From Pseudo-nitzschia pungens (Eukaryota; Bacillariophyta; Bacillariophyceae; Bacillariales; Bacillariaceae): a stretch of 64,000 nucleotides of DNA. Position numbers and translations under genes: made by a program. Location of the stretch: assembly GCA_037355855.1 (NCBI GenBank), contig CM074764.1, positions 806,001 to 870,000 on the forward strand, in the 5' to 3' direction. The notes beneath the pieces are model-generated. The model searched no databases and was not told the DNA's origin. It saw only the letters and a program-made list of their open reading frames with translations. The number at the start of each line of letters is the position of its first letter. Positions within the stretch are counted from its first letter, which is position 1. This document shows, piece by piece, positions 1 through 9,361 of this stretch.

Positions 1-738
1 GACTTTCTTCTCGTAAGTGGGCTGATACAAAGTAAGACACTAACGAGTAAAAACTGCTGAAAGTGGTACAGGATGCATGATGTAAGGTTAACCTTACCGC
101 ATGATGTTTTCTCGATCAAAAAGATGTCGAGAAAGCAGTCGCATCTGATGTCTGAATTTCAGGAAACCAGATGTTTCCACTGTCACTTCGGTATTGGACA
201 ATCAGATCCTGGATGTACCATATGTTGTGTTCTTTATCGATTTCATTGGGGTGACACTTCAAGACGTCAGGAGAGAACTGTTCTCTCTGGAAAATACAAC
301 TCTCGTTAAGTCGATAAGCTTACGTCAGATATCCAGTCACGCCTACGACTACATGTCGTAAAGTTATGTACTACATCGCTGAATATTGTTTCACTGACGC
401 AGGAAGGGAGAAACGAGAGGTCAGGGAGGCTGATTTTCTGTCAAACGTAGCAAAGACAGACCGTTTTGACTCGAGTCTTCGTGCGTGTTTGCACTTTCTT
501 CCACTTCAAAAGCTGGAATTTTCAACACCATGTCTTCGAAAAAGACACACATGCACAAACAACACATACACGTGTGATCGATGAATAATAAGTAACTTCG
601 TGGTAACAGTGTGGAGTGAGAAGAAATCCGAATCCTTTCGAATTAAACCGCCACCTTGTCACAAAATACGTAATACGTGCGGGTTCATCAATTTTCACCT
701 GATACAAGATTTTTAATCGGAACATACCACAGGCAACG
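1..738. other. intergenic, no supported gene
   Basis: I see only short open frames with no recognisable features. The stretch holds a perfect 16-bp palindrome at 82-97 (GTAAGGTTAACCTTAC), one member of the intergenic motif family described in the findings. Confidence 0.5.
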
Positions 739-1236
739 ATGATCGGTTCCCAATACAAGATTGCGATTGTGTCCCTCGCGATTCTCGGTAGTTTCACGAC
801 AGAAGCCTACACGTACAACCATGACCACAGGAGGAGTTTTGGTTTGAAGAAATCGTCTGGATCCTCCTCGACTCCTTTTGGTCCGCAGCAATCTGTGTCG
901 ACATCACAAGAAAACATCAGAGGAAATAAGATTTCCTCAGATATCCTATCCAAGCAACAGAACGCAGGTCTTTCGCAAGCTGCGATGAACACCGACGCGG
1001 GAATGGCTGGACCACGTCGTCGCAAAACATCTCCTTTGCCCGGAGCTGCGCACGGAATTTTGAGCCCGGAAATTGTGAATCGAATGGACGAAAACACTGT
1101 GAACGGAAGAAGCAATCCAGCCGTCGAGGACTTTCTTTTGACCTACAAAAGAAAGGGCCCAATGTCCTGTCTGGAGATGCTTTCTGACCCTGATGTTCTT
1201 CCTCACCTTACGCAAGCGATGAGGGACATCATTTGA
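739..1236 (+). CDS. small secreted protein, unknown function
   Basis: This is an intronless 165-aa ORF with an ATG at 739. The first ~23 residues look like a signal peptide: a short polar start, a hydrophobic core (IAIVSLAILGSF) and a small-residue cleavage region TTEA. The middle is Ser/Gln/Gly-rich and probably disordered. The C-terminal ~45 residues are better ordered, with a PAVEDFLLTYKRKGP stretch followed by a Cys and a Leu/Asp-rich helix ending in MRDII. The residues after the signal peptide (YTYNH) do not make a clear plastid motif, so secretion or an endomembrane location is more likely. I recognise no family. It could be a lineage-specific protein; that it is coding rests on the signal peptide and the ordered tail. 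Confidence 0.5.
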   Translation: MIGSQYKIAIVSLAILGSFTTEAYTYNHDHRRSFGLKKSSGSSSTPFGPQQSVSTSQENIRGNKISSDILSKQQNAGLSQAAMNTDAGMAGPRRRKTSPLPGAAHGILSPEIVNRMDENTVNGRSNPAVEDFLLTYKRKGPMSCLEMLSDPDVLPHLTQAMRDII

Positions 1237-1943
1237 ATACCATTGGCAAGCACATTTTTGTAGCCCAACCTCAAGCAAACTTCTCTTTCACATCGAAAAC
1301 GCCATTTCGACACCGGAACGAGAACCCTTTGCTCGCCCAACAAGAAAACAAGGTAACACGATTGGTACGAGTCAAGTACTTGTACACTAAGACCTTAACG
1401 AATACAATACGGGTTCCAACCTCAGCACATCACACTGGGATAGTGATACGACAGCTGTTGAACACCGTACAAGCTCGTCTGCGCAAGATTAACCAATCAT
1501 TTCCTCTTCACAACGCTAAAAAAAACATACCCCACAACTCTGTGGAAGGATGCGCGACTGCATTAAAACAGCAAGTCGCGCGAGTATGAAACCAACGTCG
1601 GCCGCTAGAAAACCCGATCACAACGCGATCCTGTATCATACCTTGTAAAATTAGAACTATTTTTAGTGACACTATCGCATCATACTCCGTATCATCACGT
1701 AAGGTTAGTTAGACTAGTAAGTAAGGTTACCGGTAGCATCCTTAGTATCTGCATGGAATATTCCGACGGAGTCAACGGCAGTAACCCTACTGGTAAGGTT
1801 TATACGTATACAGGTAATGTTGAAATGGAGAACCTTTACAAGATTGTACGAAGTATCTCGTATTGAGGGAACCCTTTCGTTTAACTTACAGACATCACCG
1901 TTTTCTAACGATCACATCATAGGAAACCAAGAAGAAATAGAGC
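1237..1943. other. intergenic, repeat motifs only
   Basis: No supported gene. GTAAGGTTA-type motifs occur at about 1699, 1721 and 1792, in a stretch also rich in TACGTA-like steps. Confidence 0.45.
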
Positions 1944-2457
1944 ATGACAGACAAATCATCGACACCACCACCTGCAACCAGCAGCGACAACACCAAAGCA
2001 TCGCCTTCTGCTCCCGCAACGACGTGGGAGCTACCGGTCGGAATCGAAGACGACATCGAGCATGGTGCGTGCGATATCGTATAGTAGTATGAAAAAACAT
2101 GAAGAGAGTTGTGTTACAGCATTCGATATTTTTTCCTCATTCGTTCATTTTCGCCTCTCTCGTTCGTGTCATTTTCGCATCGCCTACTTTTCTATGTGAT
2201 GCATCATCCCGTTCCCCTGATTGCATTCTTCCATGGAATTGGACGCAATGTATCGAAACACACAAACGTGCAAACAAAACTACCCAGCTCTGATCAAGAC
2301 AGCTGTTGGCGCCGCAGCCGGTGGCCTTTTCGGACTCATGTTTTTGCGTAGTGGAAACGGAAGAAGAGTCACATCTATAGCGACTGGAGTTGGAGCTGCT
2401 CTCGGGTCGACCTACGAGCGTGTGAAGTTTCGGTATGAGCAGCAAGAGAGTAAATAA
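1944..2457 (+). CDS. MIC10: Mic10-like MICOS subunit (two exons)
   Basis: Exon 1 (1944-2064) and exon 2 (2288-2457) join in frame to give 96 aa. The intron (2065-2287) has a GTGCGT donor and a CTACCCAG acceptor; the donor falls after the first base of a codon and the frame is kept. The N-terminal ~40 residues are Ser/Thr/Pro-rich. Two short glycine-rich hydrophobic segments follow: TAVGAAAGGLFGLMF, a basic loop (RSGNGRR), then SIATGVGAALGSTY. This hairpin of two TM segments with G-x-G-like spacing and a positively charged loop is the hallmark of Mic10, the small inner-membrane protein that bends mitochondrial cristae junctions. Length fits the family (75-100 aa). The typical W-D-x-C motif before TM1 is not obvious. 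The exact acceptor is my inference. Confidence 0.65.
2065..2287 (+). other. spliceosomal intron in Mic10-like gene
   Basis: GT...AG intron of 223 bp. It starts GTGCGTGCG, has a T-rich middle (around 2126-2195) and ends CTACCCAG. Removing it joins an N-terminal frame that otherwise stops to the TM-hairpin frame. Confidence 0.55.
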
Positions 2458-2502
2458 TAAGAATATGATGCAACAAAAAGAGTGTCGACGATTGGCACGT
2501 GT

Positions 2503-2655
2503 ATGCATGGTAAGGATGGAGTGGAGGAGGAAGTGGGTAATTTTTTCGTTCATGTCGATTTGGAACTGGTCAGCGATTTGCGGTTATTGAAGGAGGAAAT
2601 CGAAGGAAGATCGAAGACACGGGCGAGTGCTACAGAACATTCACAGAGAGAATGA
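2503..2655 (+). CDS. possible small ORF (50 aa), doubtful
   Basis: An ATG-started frame encodes 50 residues with an acidic start and a charged helix-like end (LVSDLRLLKEEIEGRSKTR). It lies within what is probably the 3' UTR of the Mic10-like gene. It is listed only because its composition resembles protein; there is no family match. Confidence 0.15.
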   Translation: MHGKDGVEEEVGNFFVHVDLELVSDLRLLKEEIEGRSKTRASATEHSQRE

Positions 2656-3511
2656 GTGGAATGGGAAATGGATGATTGGAGAAACTGAGGTGACCAACAT
2701 GTGGCACTTTGGTAGAAAAGCTCTGCTCAGTAATTTTCCTTTATCGCCTTGAATTCAATCAAGTCGATAGCAGGGAAAGCCAAATCTGTATGATCGTATT
2801 CCGTTCAAGCAGAGAACAGCAAAAAAAGTGTGAGAAGCCGTTGAGCAGTAACGTGAGAAAGGGCGAAATTGTTACCGATGGAGGACTGTTTCTTGTGCTG
2901 AAAGATGAAATATACACAAGATTCCACCATGATCCATTATAATAATGAACAAAGACAAAAAGAAGCGAAAGTTTCCAAAAAAAAATGTGAATTCTCGGAA
3001 TATGTCGAGGTAGTGATACTGATGTTGTGTTCGATCAAGTCCTTCCATTCACTCGCAGAATGAGATGTATTGTGAGCTGTCGAAAATGTTAGCGCAATGG
3101 GAGAGCGGACTACGTATGTGCAGACAGCTTATCTATGGTTATTGTATTGCCGCAGATTGGGCGGACTACGTATTTGCAGACAGCTTATCTATGTTTATTG
3201 TATTGCGGCAGATTGGATTGGATTGGATTGAATTTCTCGGTCTCGAGAACACACCTATGGCATCATGTCGTGATGAGTTGTGTGCACGATGAGTTTGGAT
3301 AGTTACTGTACGCGACGGATATCACAAAGAGTGCCGTGACAAACGTGATCGGCAGAACCACAAATTGCCGCAACATTCCTGAAAGGCTTTTCCTTGGATT
3401 GCATGAACAAAATTTTGCTTGTTACGCAGCCACAGTGTAGTATTCGTTGTCCTCTGTGGTGGCCGCCGTTTCTCCCGTTGTGTTCCGTCATGTCAGACAA
3501 GTGGTGTCGTT
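2656..3511. other. intergenic with tandem duplication
   Basis: No supported gene. It contains the 56-bp tandem duplication at 3105-3216 and a short GATTG/ATTGG run just after it (3211-3230). Confidence 0.45.
3105..3216. repeat. 56-bp direct tandem duplication
   Basis: Copy 1 (3105-3160) and copy 2 (3161-3216) both begin GCGGACTACGTAT and end GCAGATTGG, and differ at only a few positions. The second copy runs into a short (ATTGG)n tract. Confidence 0.9.
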
Positions 3512-4198
3512 TTACCTAGCGGTGCTGGCATGACTGTTGTTCCGATTCCCTCTCTGAACGCCGCGAACACTGACACTTTTGGAAGACCGAAACCAGCACC
3601 CTTGAGGATTCTCGAATCTAGATTTCTGAAAGGCCCAGCAGTTATAGCAATCAGTCGAATCTTCGTCCACGATGTGATCGTAGAAATCATCGTTGTAGGG
3701 ATCTTGAGACTGAAGTTTTGGCTTTGTTGGTTCGTAGAAATGGGTCGAAAGCGTTATCGTCGGGCTAAGCGCTATTTGTTTCGCGGGAGTCGTGATTGCC
3801 ATCTTTTGGAGCGTGTTCGAACTTATGCGTCTATCTTCGGCGATTGTGCACAGATCGTAAGAAGGTTTGCGTCGATGTCTCCGGGGATGAGGAGAATAAG
3901 ATCGGGATCTGGTTTTGTCACCACTGATGGAAATTTGGGCCACTAGGTTCCGACGATTTGTCATCGGAGATCGAAATGACTGAGACCGCACCGGTCGATT
4001 CCAGGATGGAGATTTCGGAAGCTCTGGGGGAGACGGTCGACCGAAGTCGCTGCTACTCCCAATGCTTCTGTTTGAAGGAGACTTTGCAGGTTGATCCGAC
4101 GCTGGAGATCGGATAACGCTCCCATGGGTGTTGCTTCTGACATCACTGATAGTACTAGTTTGATTATACCTCCGTCGAAAGCTGGCTATTGAACGCAT
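3512..4198 (-). CDS. Ser/Arg/Pro-rich protein, unknown
   Basis: This is a 228-aa open frame from the ATG at 4198. Upstream codons stay open to about 4231 but offer no other ATG. A T-rich tract ending GCCCAG, about 20 bases before this ATG on the coding strand, looks like a 3' splice site, so an unseen 5' exon is possible. The N-terminal half is rich in Ser, Pro and Arg with RSxS/SPSW-type motifs (SRSYSPHPRRHRRKPS), like a phosphorylated, disordered or RNA-associated protein. An acidic stretch (QDPYNDDFYDHIVDEDSTD) and a Trp/Cys-containing tail follow. Another minus-strand frame at 3493-3690 also looks protein-like, so the 3' end may be spliced differently. No family recognised. Confidence 0.35.
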   Translation of the reverse strand: MRSIASFRRRYNQTSTISDVRSNTHGSVIRSPASDQPAKSPSNRSIGSSSDFGRPSPPELPKSPSWNRPVRSQSFRSPMTNRRNLVAQISISGDKTRSRSYSPHPRRHRRKPSYDLCTIAEDRRISSNTLQKMAITTPAKQIALSPTITLSTHFYEPTKPKLQSQDPYNDDFYDHIVDEDSTDCYNCWAFQKSRFENPQGCWFRSSKSVSVRGVQRGNRNNSHASTAR

Positions 4199-5187
4199 CG
4201 TGCTCGTGCTGGTGCTGGGCAAATCAGACAAAATAAAATCGGTCTACACCGTCCGTATATGCTGAAGGAAACAGAACTTTGAAATGCTTTTTCTATGGTA
4301 ACTGTGTAGTTGTCATGGACTCCAACCAACTGAAAACCGGCAACCGACAAAAAGTTTTCTGCAGAACATCATCATCTTTTTGCTTATGTGTACGGTACAG
4401 AAATCGGTAGGTTAATCTTACCGGTATTCCGGTAAGGTTACCGGTATTGGATCGGTGTACGAGCAGTTTCACAAGTTTTGTACGACATTTCAAACTTTCC
4501 AGACGATACGCTAAGTCTCTACGTATGGAACTTGTTCAATAAACAATACGAATGAAGAATGAAGCGTTTTTTAGAACGTGAGTTCTTCATGTACGGTACA
4601 CGTATTTTTGCTAGTCGACGAAAGGATCATACCGTACCGTATTCCCCCAACGTGTGTTCCAATCTTAAGACGATGCTGTACGTACGCACGTAAGGTTACC
4701 TACGAAACGAATCAATCAATCGTCTGAGTACGATTACGCCTTTTAAGGTTACCGTCTGCTCGTAGAAATAGCAGTACGTACTTCAGTCAGTACGGGGAGC
4801 ACTTTTTGGTATTATGTCCATACCGTACGAGATTACAAGTACGTGTAGTACTACGAAAAAATAATAATGACACGAGGAATTGACGAAATTGGGATACGAG
4901 TAAGATTAACCTTAAGCGGGAGCCTTACGGTGAAGCGCGAACAACAACTGAGATTCCTGTACCTACCGGTAATACGGTACCGGAGACCTACGTAAGCCTT
5001 ACTCAAATCCCAAATCCCACATCCCACATGCCTCTCACGCCTTTCTCGTGGAAGAGAAAACAAAAAGATTTCTTCGAGTACAAAATACCAACCGGCGTGG
5101 CATAGAATCAATCGGTGAAGTCTTCGATTCATCAGAACTGTTTCCTTGCGATTCAAACCCATCGAGAAAGAGCGCGTTCCTTATATA
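4199..5187. other. intergenic, dense TAAGGTTA/ACCGGTA motifs
   Basis: No gene seen. There are repeated motifs near 4411-4450, 4690, 4743 and 4901-4915, mixed with GTACGTA and TACCGTA steps. This is the presumed promoter side of the ABC1 kinase gene. Confidence 0.45.
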
Positions 5188-7422
5188 ATGAGATCGGCAG
5201 GACATTGCGGTCGAGGCCGTAGCGAAGCAATTTTTCGTGGCCTTGCCTTCTTCACAATGACAGGACTCGTTGTCGTTGTCGGATTCGTTGCCTTATCCCT
5301 CTTCGCGTCCGTGGCAGATGCGTGGGTCCCCCAGTCTTGTGGAGATCGAACGGGAATGATGCTTCAGCGAAATATGGTTTCCAGGTATCAACAAGAAGTG
5401 GAGCAAGGGCAGCCCGAAGCAACGGTGACAGAAGAACCGACTGGTGCGCGATCCTCTGCCTCGTCTTCGTTGTCGTGGGTCGAAATTGGCAGAACCCTTG
5501 AACTCCTAGGAATCACTTGGCAGGATTTTATCTCACCTCTCACCCAGGGTCTCCTGTTGCCCGACAATGAACGGCCGTCGGACTGGAATGCCTTTTGGGA
5601 GTTGTCTCTCAAACCACAAGAGACAGCGTCGTTGGGAGCAAAACAGCGGCTGAATTCAACCAACACAATTCTGGTGGCAGAACAGTTCACGCACTACCTC
5701 GAGCGGCTGGGTCCTACATACGCCAAGTTTGGCCAAGCGCTTTCCTCCAGACCAGATATTATTCCCAGGTCGCTGGCCATAGCACTGACGAGGTTGCAGG
5801 ATGATATTGAAGTATTGGAAACCTGCGACAAGGGTCTGAATACGGCCAAGGGCGCCAGAGAACTATTGAGGCAAGAATATACTACGAATCGGACCACTGT
5901 ATTTCGAGACGATAGCGAACTGGAATCGTTTCTCAACAGCCTCTCGGAGATACCGGTGGCAGCGGCCACTATCGGTGTTGTTTACTCGGGTGTCTTGCCA
6001 GAAAGCCTTGGTGGCCAAAAAGTGGCCATCAAGATCCAGCGGCCGAATGTGAAGGAAATCGTTCGAAAGGATGCCCGATTGCTCAGAAAGCTTGCCGAAT
6101 GGGTCGAAGCAATTCCGTCTTTCGAGCCAAGCGAAGGCGAAGGCTCGGATACGGCCATGGATCGATTCGTTCGCACCGACATCACCGGTGCCGTCGACGA
6201 ATTCATGACGCGTCTCGAAGAGGAACTGGATTACCGAAGGGAAGCCGACAATTTGGAACTATTTGGGAATCTGTACTCGCATCGACGACCGGCAAAGCCT
6301 TCTGACTCATCGCCAACAGCGAAAGATCCCGAGGCCGACAACACAATTTTTGACACCAACAAAATTCGGGTGGTCGTTCCAGAGGTGCACAAGAATTTGT
6401 GTACCGACCGGGTCCTGGTGATGGAATGGATCGATGGAATCAAACTGGTGGACCTGCAGCAGGAACAGCGAAAGCAAGAAGCCGAAGGTATGCTAGAGGA
6501 ATTCGAGACGAGCAGAAAGGAAACACTTGAGTTGATTCGACAGGGTATCGATTGCACTCTTAGTCAGCTCTTGGAAACGGGAATCCTTCACGCCGATCCT
6601 CACGGCGGAAACCTGCTCAAGGTGGCTGACGAGGACACTGCTTCCTATCGGCTCGGTTACATTGATTTTGGATTACTGAGCACCATCCCGACCACAGTGC
6701 AGGACGGCTTGATTTGTGCCGTGTGCCAATTGATCTTTGCAAAAAATGTCACGGCCGTAGGAGAACTGTTTGGAGAGCTCATGCTCCTGCCGGAAGATGT
6801 GCTGAACGATCCCGTAGAAAGCGAGGCATTGGCGACGGAATTGAACCTTGCTATTTCAAAGGTTCTGGTCTTTCCGAGTGATGGACTGCCATCCCTGCGC
6901 TTCGACAAGCTGTTGGACGTCTTGGTCCGACTGGTTCCTCGCTTTCGTTTCCAGCTCCCTCCCTACTTTCTGAACAACGCGCGTGCACTGGGAACTCTCG
7001 AGGGCATGGCCCGAGAGGCAGATCCAAACTTTAACATCTTGCGCCACCTGTATCCGTATGCGATTTCTCGCTTGTTCTCGAATCCCACGAGCAGCCCAGT
7101 GGTCGAAAAGACGTTACGGAGTCTTATCGAAACGCCATCGACGGGGAAACTCGACCTCGGAAAGCTGCGGTGTTTGCTCAGGGATGCGAGTATGTATTCG
7201 GGGTATTCCAAGCGACGGGTGCTCGCGGACATTGCGAGGTCTAGGAGCGGACCAAGGTTGGTGCGACGCCTGATTCGGGAGCAGAGCCTCTCGCGGGGGG
7301 CGGACGCATTTGCGAAAACGATACGGAAACGACGACGAAAAGAGAAGATCCACGAGAAGAGACGTCCAAAACGGCGCAAACGGCGTCTTTTGGGGAAGGT
7401 GGCCAATTATTTACGGTTGTGA
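5188..7422 (+). CDS. plastid ABC1/UbiB-family atypical kinase
   Basis: The ORF encodes 744 aa; 5188 is the first ATG, since the frame upstream opens only with TTG. A hydrophobic segment (about residues 19-43) ends in SVADA followed by W, an ASAFAP-like plastid signal with an aromatic +1 residue. The ABC1/ADCK/UbiB signature is complete: KxGQ motif (YAKFGQ, K180), Ala-rich loop PVAAATIG in place of the Gly-rich loop, VAIK lysine (K282), HADPHGGN catalytic loop (H468) and DFG (D493). Such kinases regulate prenyl-lipid and quinone metabolism, in plastids often at plastoglobules. The C-terminus is extremely basic (KRRRKEKIHEKRRPKRRKRR), which is unusual for the family. Function by family is firm; substrate is unknown. 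Confidence 0.9.
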   Translation: MRSAGHCGRGRSEAIFRGLAFFTMTGLVVVVGFVALSLFASVADAWVPQSCGDRTGMMLQRNMVSRYQQEVEQGQPEATVTEEPTGARSSASSSLSWVEIGRTLELLGITWQDFISPLTQGLLLPDNERPSDWNAFWELSLKPQETASLGAKQRLNSTNTILVAEQFTHYLERLGPTYAKFGQALSSRPDIIPRSLAIALTRLQDDIEVLETCDKGLNTAKGARELLRQEYTTNRTTVFRDDSELESFLNSLSEIPVAAATIGVVYSGVLPESLGGQKVAIKIQRPNVKEIVRKDARLLRKLAEWVEAIPSFEPSEGEGSDTAMDRFVRTDITGAVDEFMTRLEEELDYRREADNLELFGNLYSHRRPAKPSDSSPTAKDPEADNTIFDTNKIRVVVPEVHKNLCTDRVLVMEWIDGIKLVDLQQEQRKQEAEGMLEEFETSRKETLELIRQGIDCTLSQLLETGILHADPHGGNLLKVADEDTASYRLGYIDFGLLSTIPTTVQDGLICAVCQLIFAKNVTAVGELFGELMLLPEDVLNDPVESEALATELNLAISKVLVFPSDGLPSLRFDKLLDVLVRLVPRFRFQLPPYFLNNARALGTLEGMAREADPNFNILRHLYPYAISRLFSNPTSSPVVEKTLRSLIETPSTGKLDLGKLRCLLRDASMYSGYSKRRVLADIARSRSGPRLVRRLIREQSLSRGADAFAKTIRKRRRKEKIHEKRRPKRRKRRLLGKVANYLRL

Positions 7423-7906
7423 AACAAATGAGAAGATGATAACTTTGTAGAGCTCCTGAGATTTTGTTCAAGTTTCGTACTATATTAATCCAACTTCACA
7501 ACTCTTTCACAATCCAAGCCGTACGAATCGACCCTCGTCTGCTTCGTCGAAAGCGTGGTGAGTTGAGTACGACCAGTAACAGCAACTCGTGTCAACTCTC
7601 GTCACGTAGAAGTGTGACAGCGCTATTGCTCCAGGCTGCTGAAGGCAATCCCTTCTGAATCTTAAGGTCTTATTCACAATTTCAGACAGTTCTCGAAAGC
7701 AGTACTTGAAACTCCGGTTTGTATCATAAATTTTTCTCTATCATTACGCTTGATTGATAGTGTCAAAATTGACCGAGTGTAAGTCTAAGAAAAGATCTAT
7801 TGCCTTTCGTGCAGACGAACGTCGCCCAGCGCCCAGTCGCACAATGGCTTCAATCCTTCGTTTCCAATTTGATCCCGCGTTGACCTGTCGCTGAATTCTT
7901 CCCTCA
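7423..7906. other. intergenic between convergent genes
   Basis: This holds the 3' ends of the ABC1 kinase (+) and ClpS-like (-) genes. No other gene is seen. Confidence 0.5.
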
Positions 7907-8533
7907 TTACTCAAGAAATCTGGAGCCGTCGACATCGTAGGTTGCATCCTTCGCGTCCTTATCCGCTTGCCAGGCACGGTGACCACCCTCGGCAAATGGA
8001 ACAACCCGGCACACAATATCTCGCAACTGCAGTTGTCTTCCCAATGACAAACACTCTTCTCTTGGCCAGACTCCAACACACGAAAGACCATTCTCGTAAC
8101 ACCACTGGGAGTGATCCGTAGCATCGTCGAGCGGCATTCCCAGAACATACTCGAGGTTAGAAGCAACGTATGGGATAGTGATCTTGGGCTTTTCAAACGT
8201 CTGGTCCAAAATAATGATGTGAAAAGGGTCCTTCATGTCCCGGGATTCGTCGGGGTTGTCCTCGAGCCACTCGAGCGGCCCCTGTTTGCGCAGCGCTTCT
8301 TCGATGTTTTCTTCGGCATCTCCCAGCAAGTCATCGTTGTCGTTGCCTCGGCGGCTACTTCGGCGACCGACCTTGCGATCGAGGTCTTCCTTCGTAGGAG
8401 CATCGATGACGGTGGCGCTCAGTCTCGTCTTTGTTGTGTGGCGTGTCGAATAGTGAAAGGCTTGGCTGCTTGGCAACTGGAAGGCAAGTGCTAACGCCAC
8501 TAACAGTATCGAAAGTTTGATCACACTATTCAT
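7907..8533 (-). CDS. plastid ClpS-like N-degron adaptor
   Basis: A 208-aa protein begins at the ATG at 8533; the open frame upstream is basic leader without function. Residues ~1-25 form a signal peptide and SSQA is followed by FHY, a plastid-type cleavage motif. An acidic linker leads to a ClpS-like core (about residues 105-190): DPFHIIILDQTFEKP, then PYVASNLEYVLGMPLDDATDHSQWCYENG, then CVGVWPREECLSLGRQLQLRDIVCRVVPF. This follows the beta-helix-helix-beta order of bacterial and chloroplast ClpS, which delivers N-end-rule substrates to ClpC/ClpP. The tail after the core (about 25 aa) is extra. The usual ND(D) after the first strand is LDQ here, so substrate recognition may differ. Confidence 0.75.
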   Translation of the reverse strand: MNSVIKLSILLVALALAFQLPSSQAFHYSTRHTTKTRLSATVIDAPTKEDLDRKVGRRSSRRGNDNDDLLGDAEENIEEALRKQGPLEWLEDNPDESRDMKDPFHIIILDQTFEKPKITIPYVASNLEYVLGMPLDDATDHSQWCYENGLSCVGVWPREECLSLGRQLQLRDIVCRVVPFAEGGHRAWQADKDAKDATYDVDGSRFLE

Positions 8534-9361
8534 TTTTTGTTTCCGGCTATTATCTCTACGTGCTTTACGATGTAAAATCGATACCAATCTGGTGCGATGT
8601 CTTTTCGACCTTTTATGGGACGACGGCAATTTGTTGTGGGTCGGTTCCAAAGGAGAAAAGAATTCTCTTGCCACTTGGTGTTTTCTAGCTCAGGAATTCG
8701 TTTCTCAGCTTGCCCATCTGCGCATCGTCATTAGCATGGTCAACAACAGGGAATATCCAGGATTCATTCATTCATCACATCTGGTACTGAATGCTGACGC
8801 AGTGGCATCGTGCCAATTCTCGATTCAACTGGGGACGAACTCGTTTTTTCGTTGGACCTCGTTCTGATCCAAAATCCAAAAGATGTGTTTTTGTGAACCA
8901 ACCAGATGAAACTAATAAATGTCCAGCGACTAAAGCCTTGTGACCTGTGCTTCATCTTCCATGCCTCAACGGTCCCAGCTACGTACACCCGCGTTGCGAA
9001 CGGTATGTTCGGTTGCAACAAAATTTGCGTCTTTTCCAGGGATTCAAACTTCGATGAATAACGGTATGTACGAGTAACTTTTTCAGTTCGTGTACGTACG
9101 TACGGGTATCTGTACCAGTACAACTAGTTTTCTGATCAACTCGTATGAACAATCCTGTCGAAGCGGCAACAACTACACACTACAAGGAATCTTACTTCGT
9201 AAAACCTTCTTCGCTCTAGACCTGCACAGAATTTGCCTGGACAAAAATCAACAAACCATGCCGATCGCCACTAGATTCGATTGAATATAGCACAAACGAT
9301 TCAAAACAGAGGGCGCGAGATTTGTTGTGATTTCAACCAAGGAGCATCTAAGGTCAGGGAG
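8534..9361. other. intergenic between divergent genes
   Basis: No supported gene between the ClpS-like gene (-) and the lipid-transfer gene (+). Contains GTACGTACGTACGG-type sequence near 9090. Confidence 0.45.
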
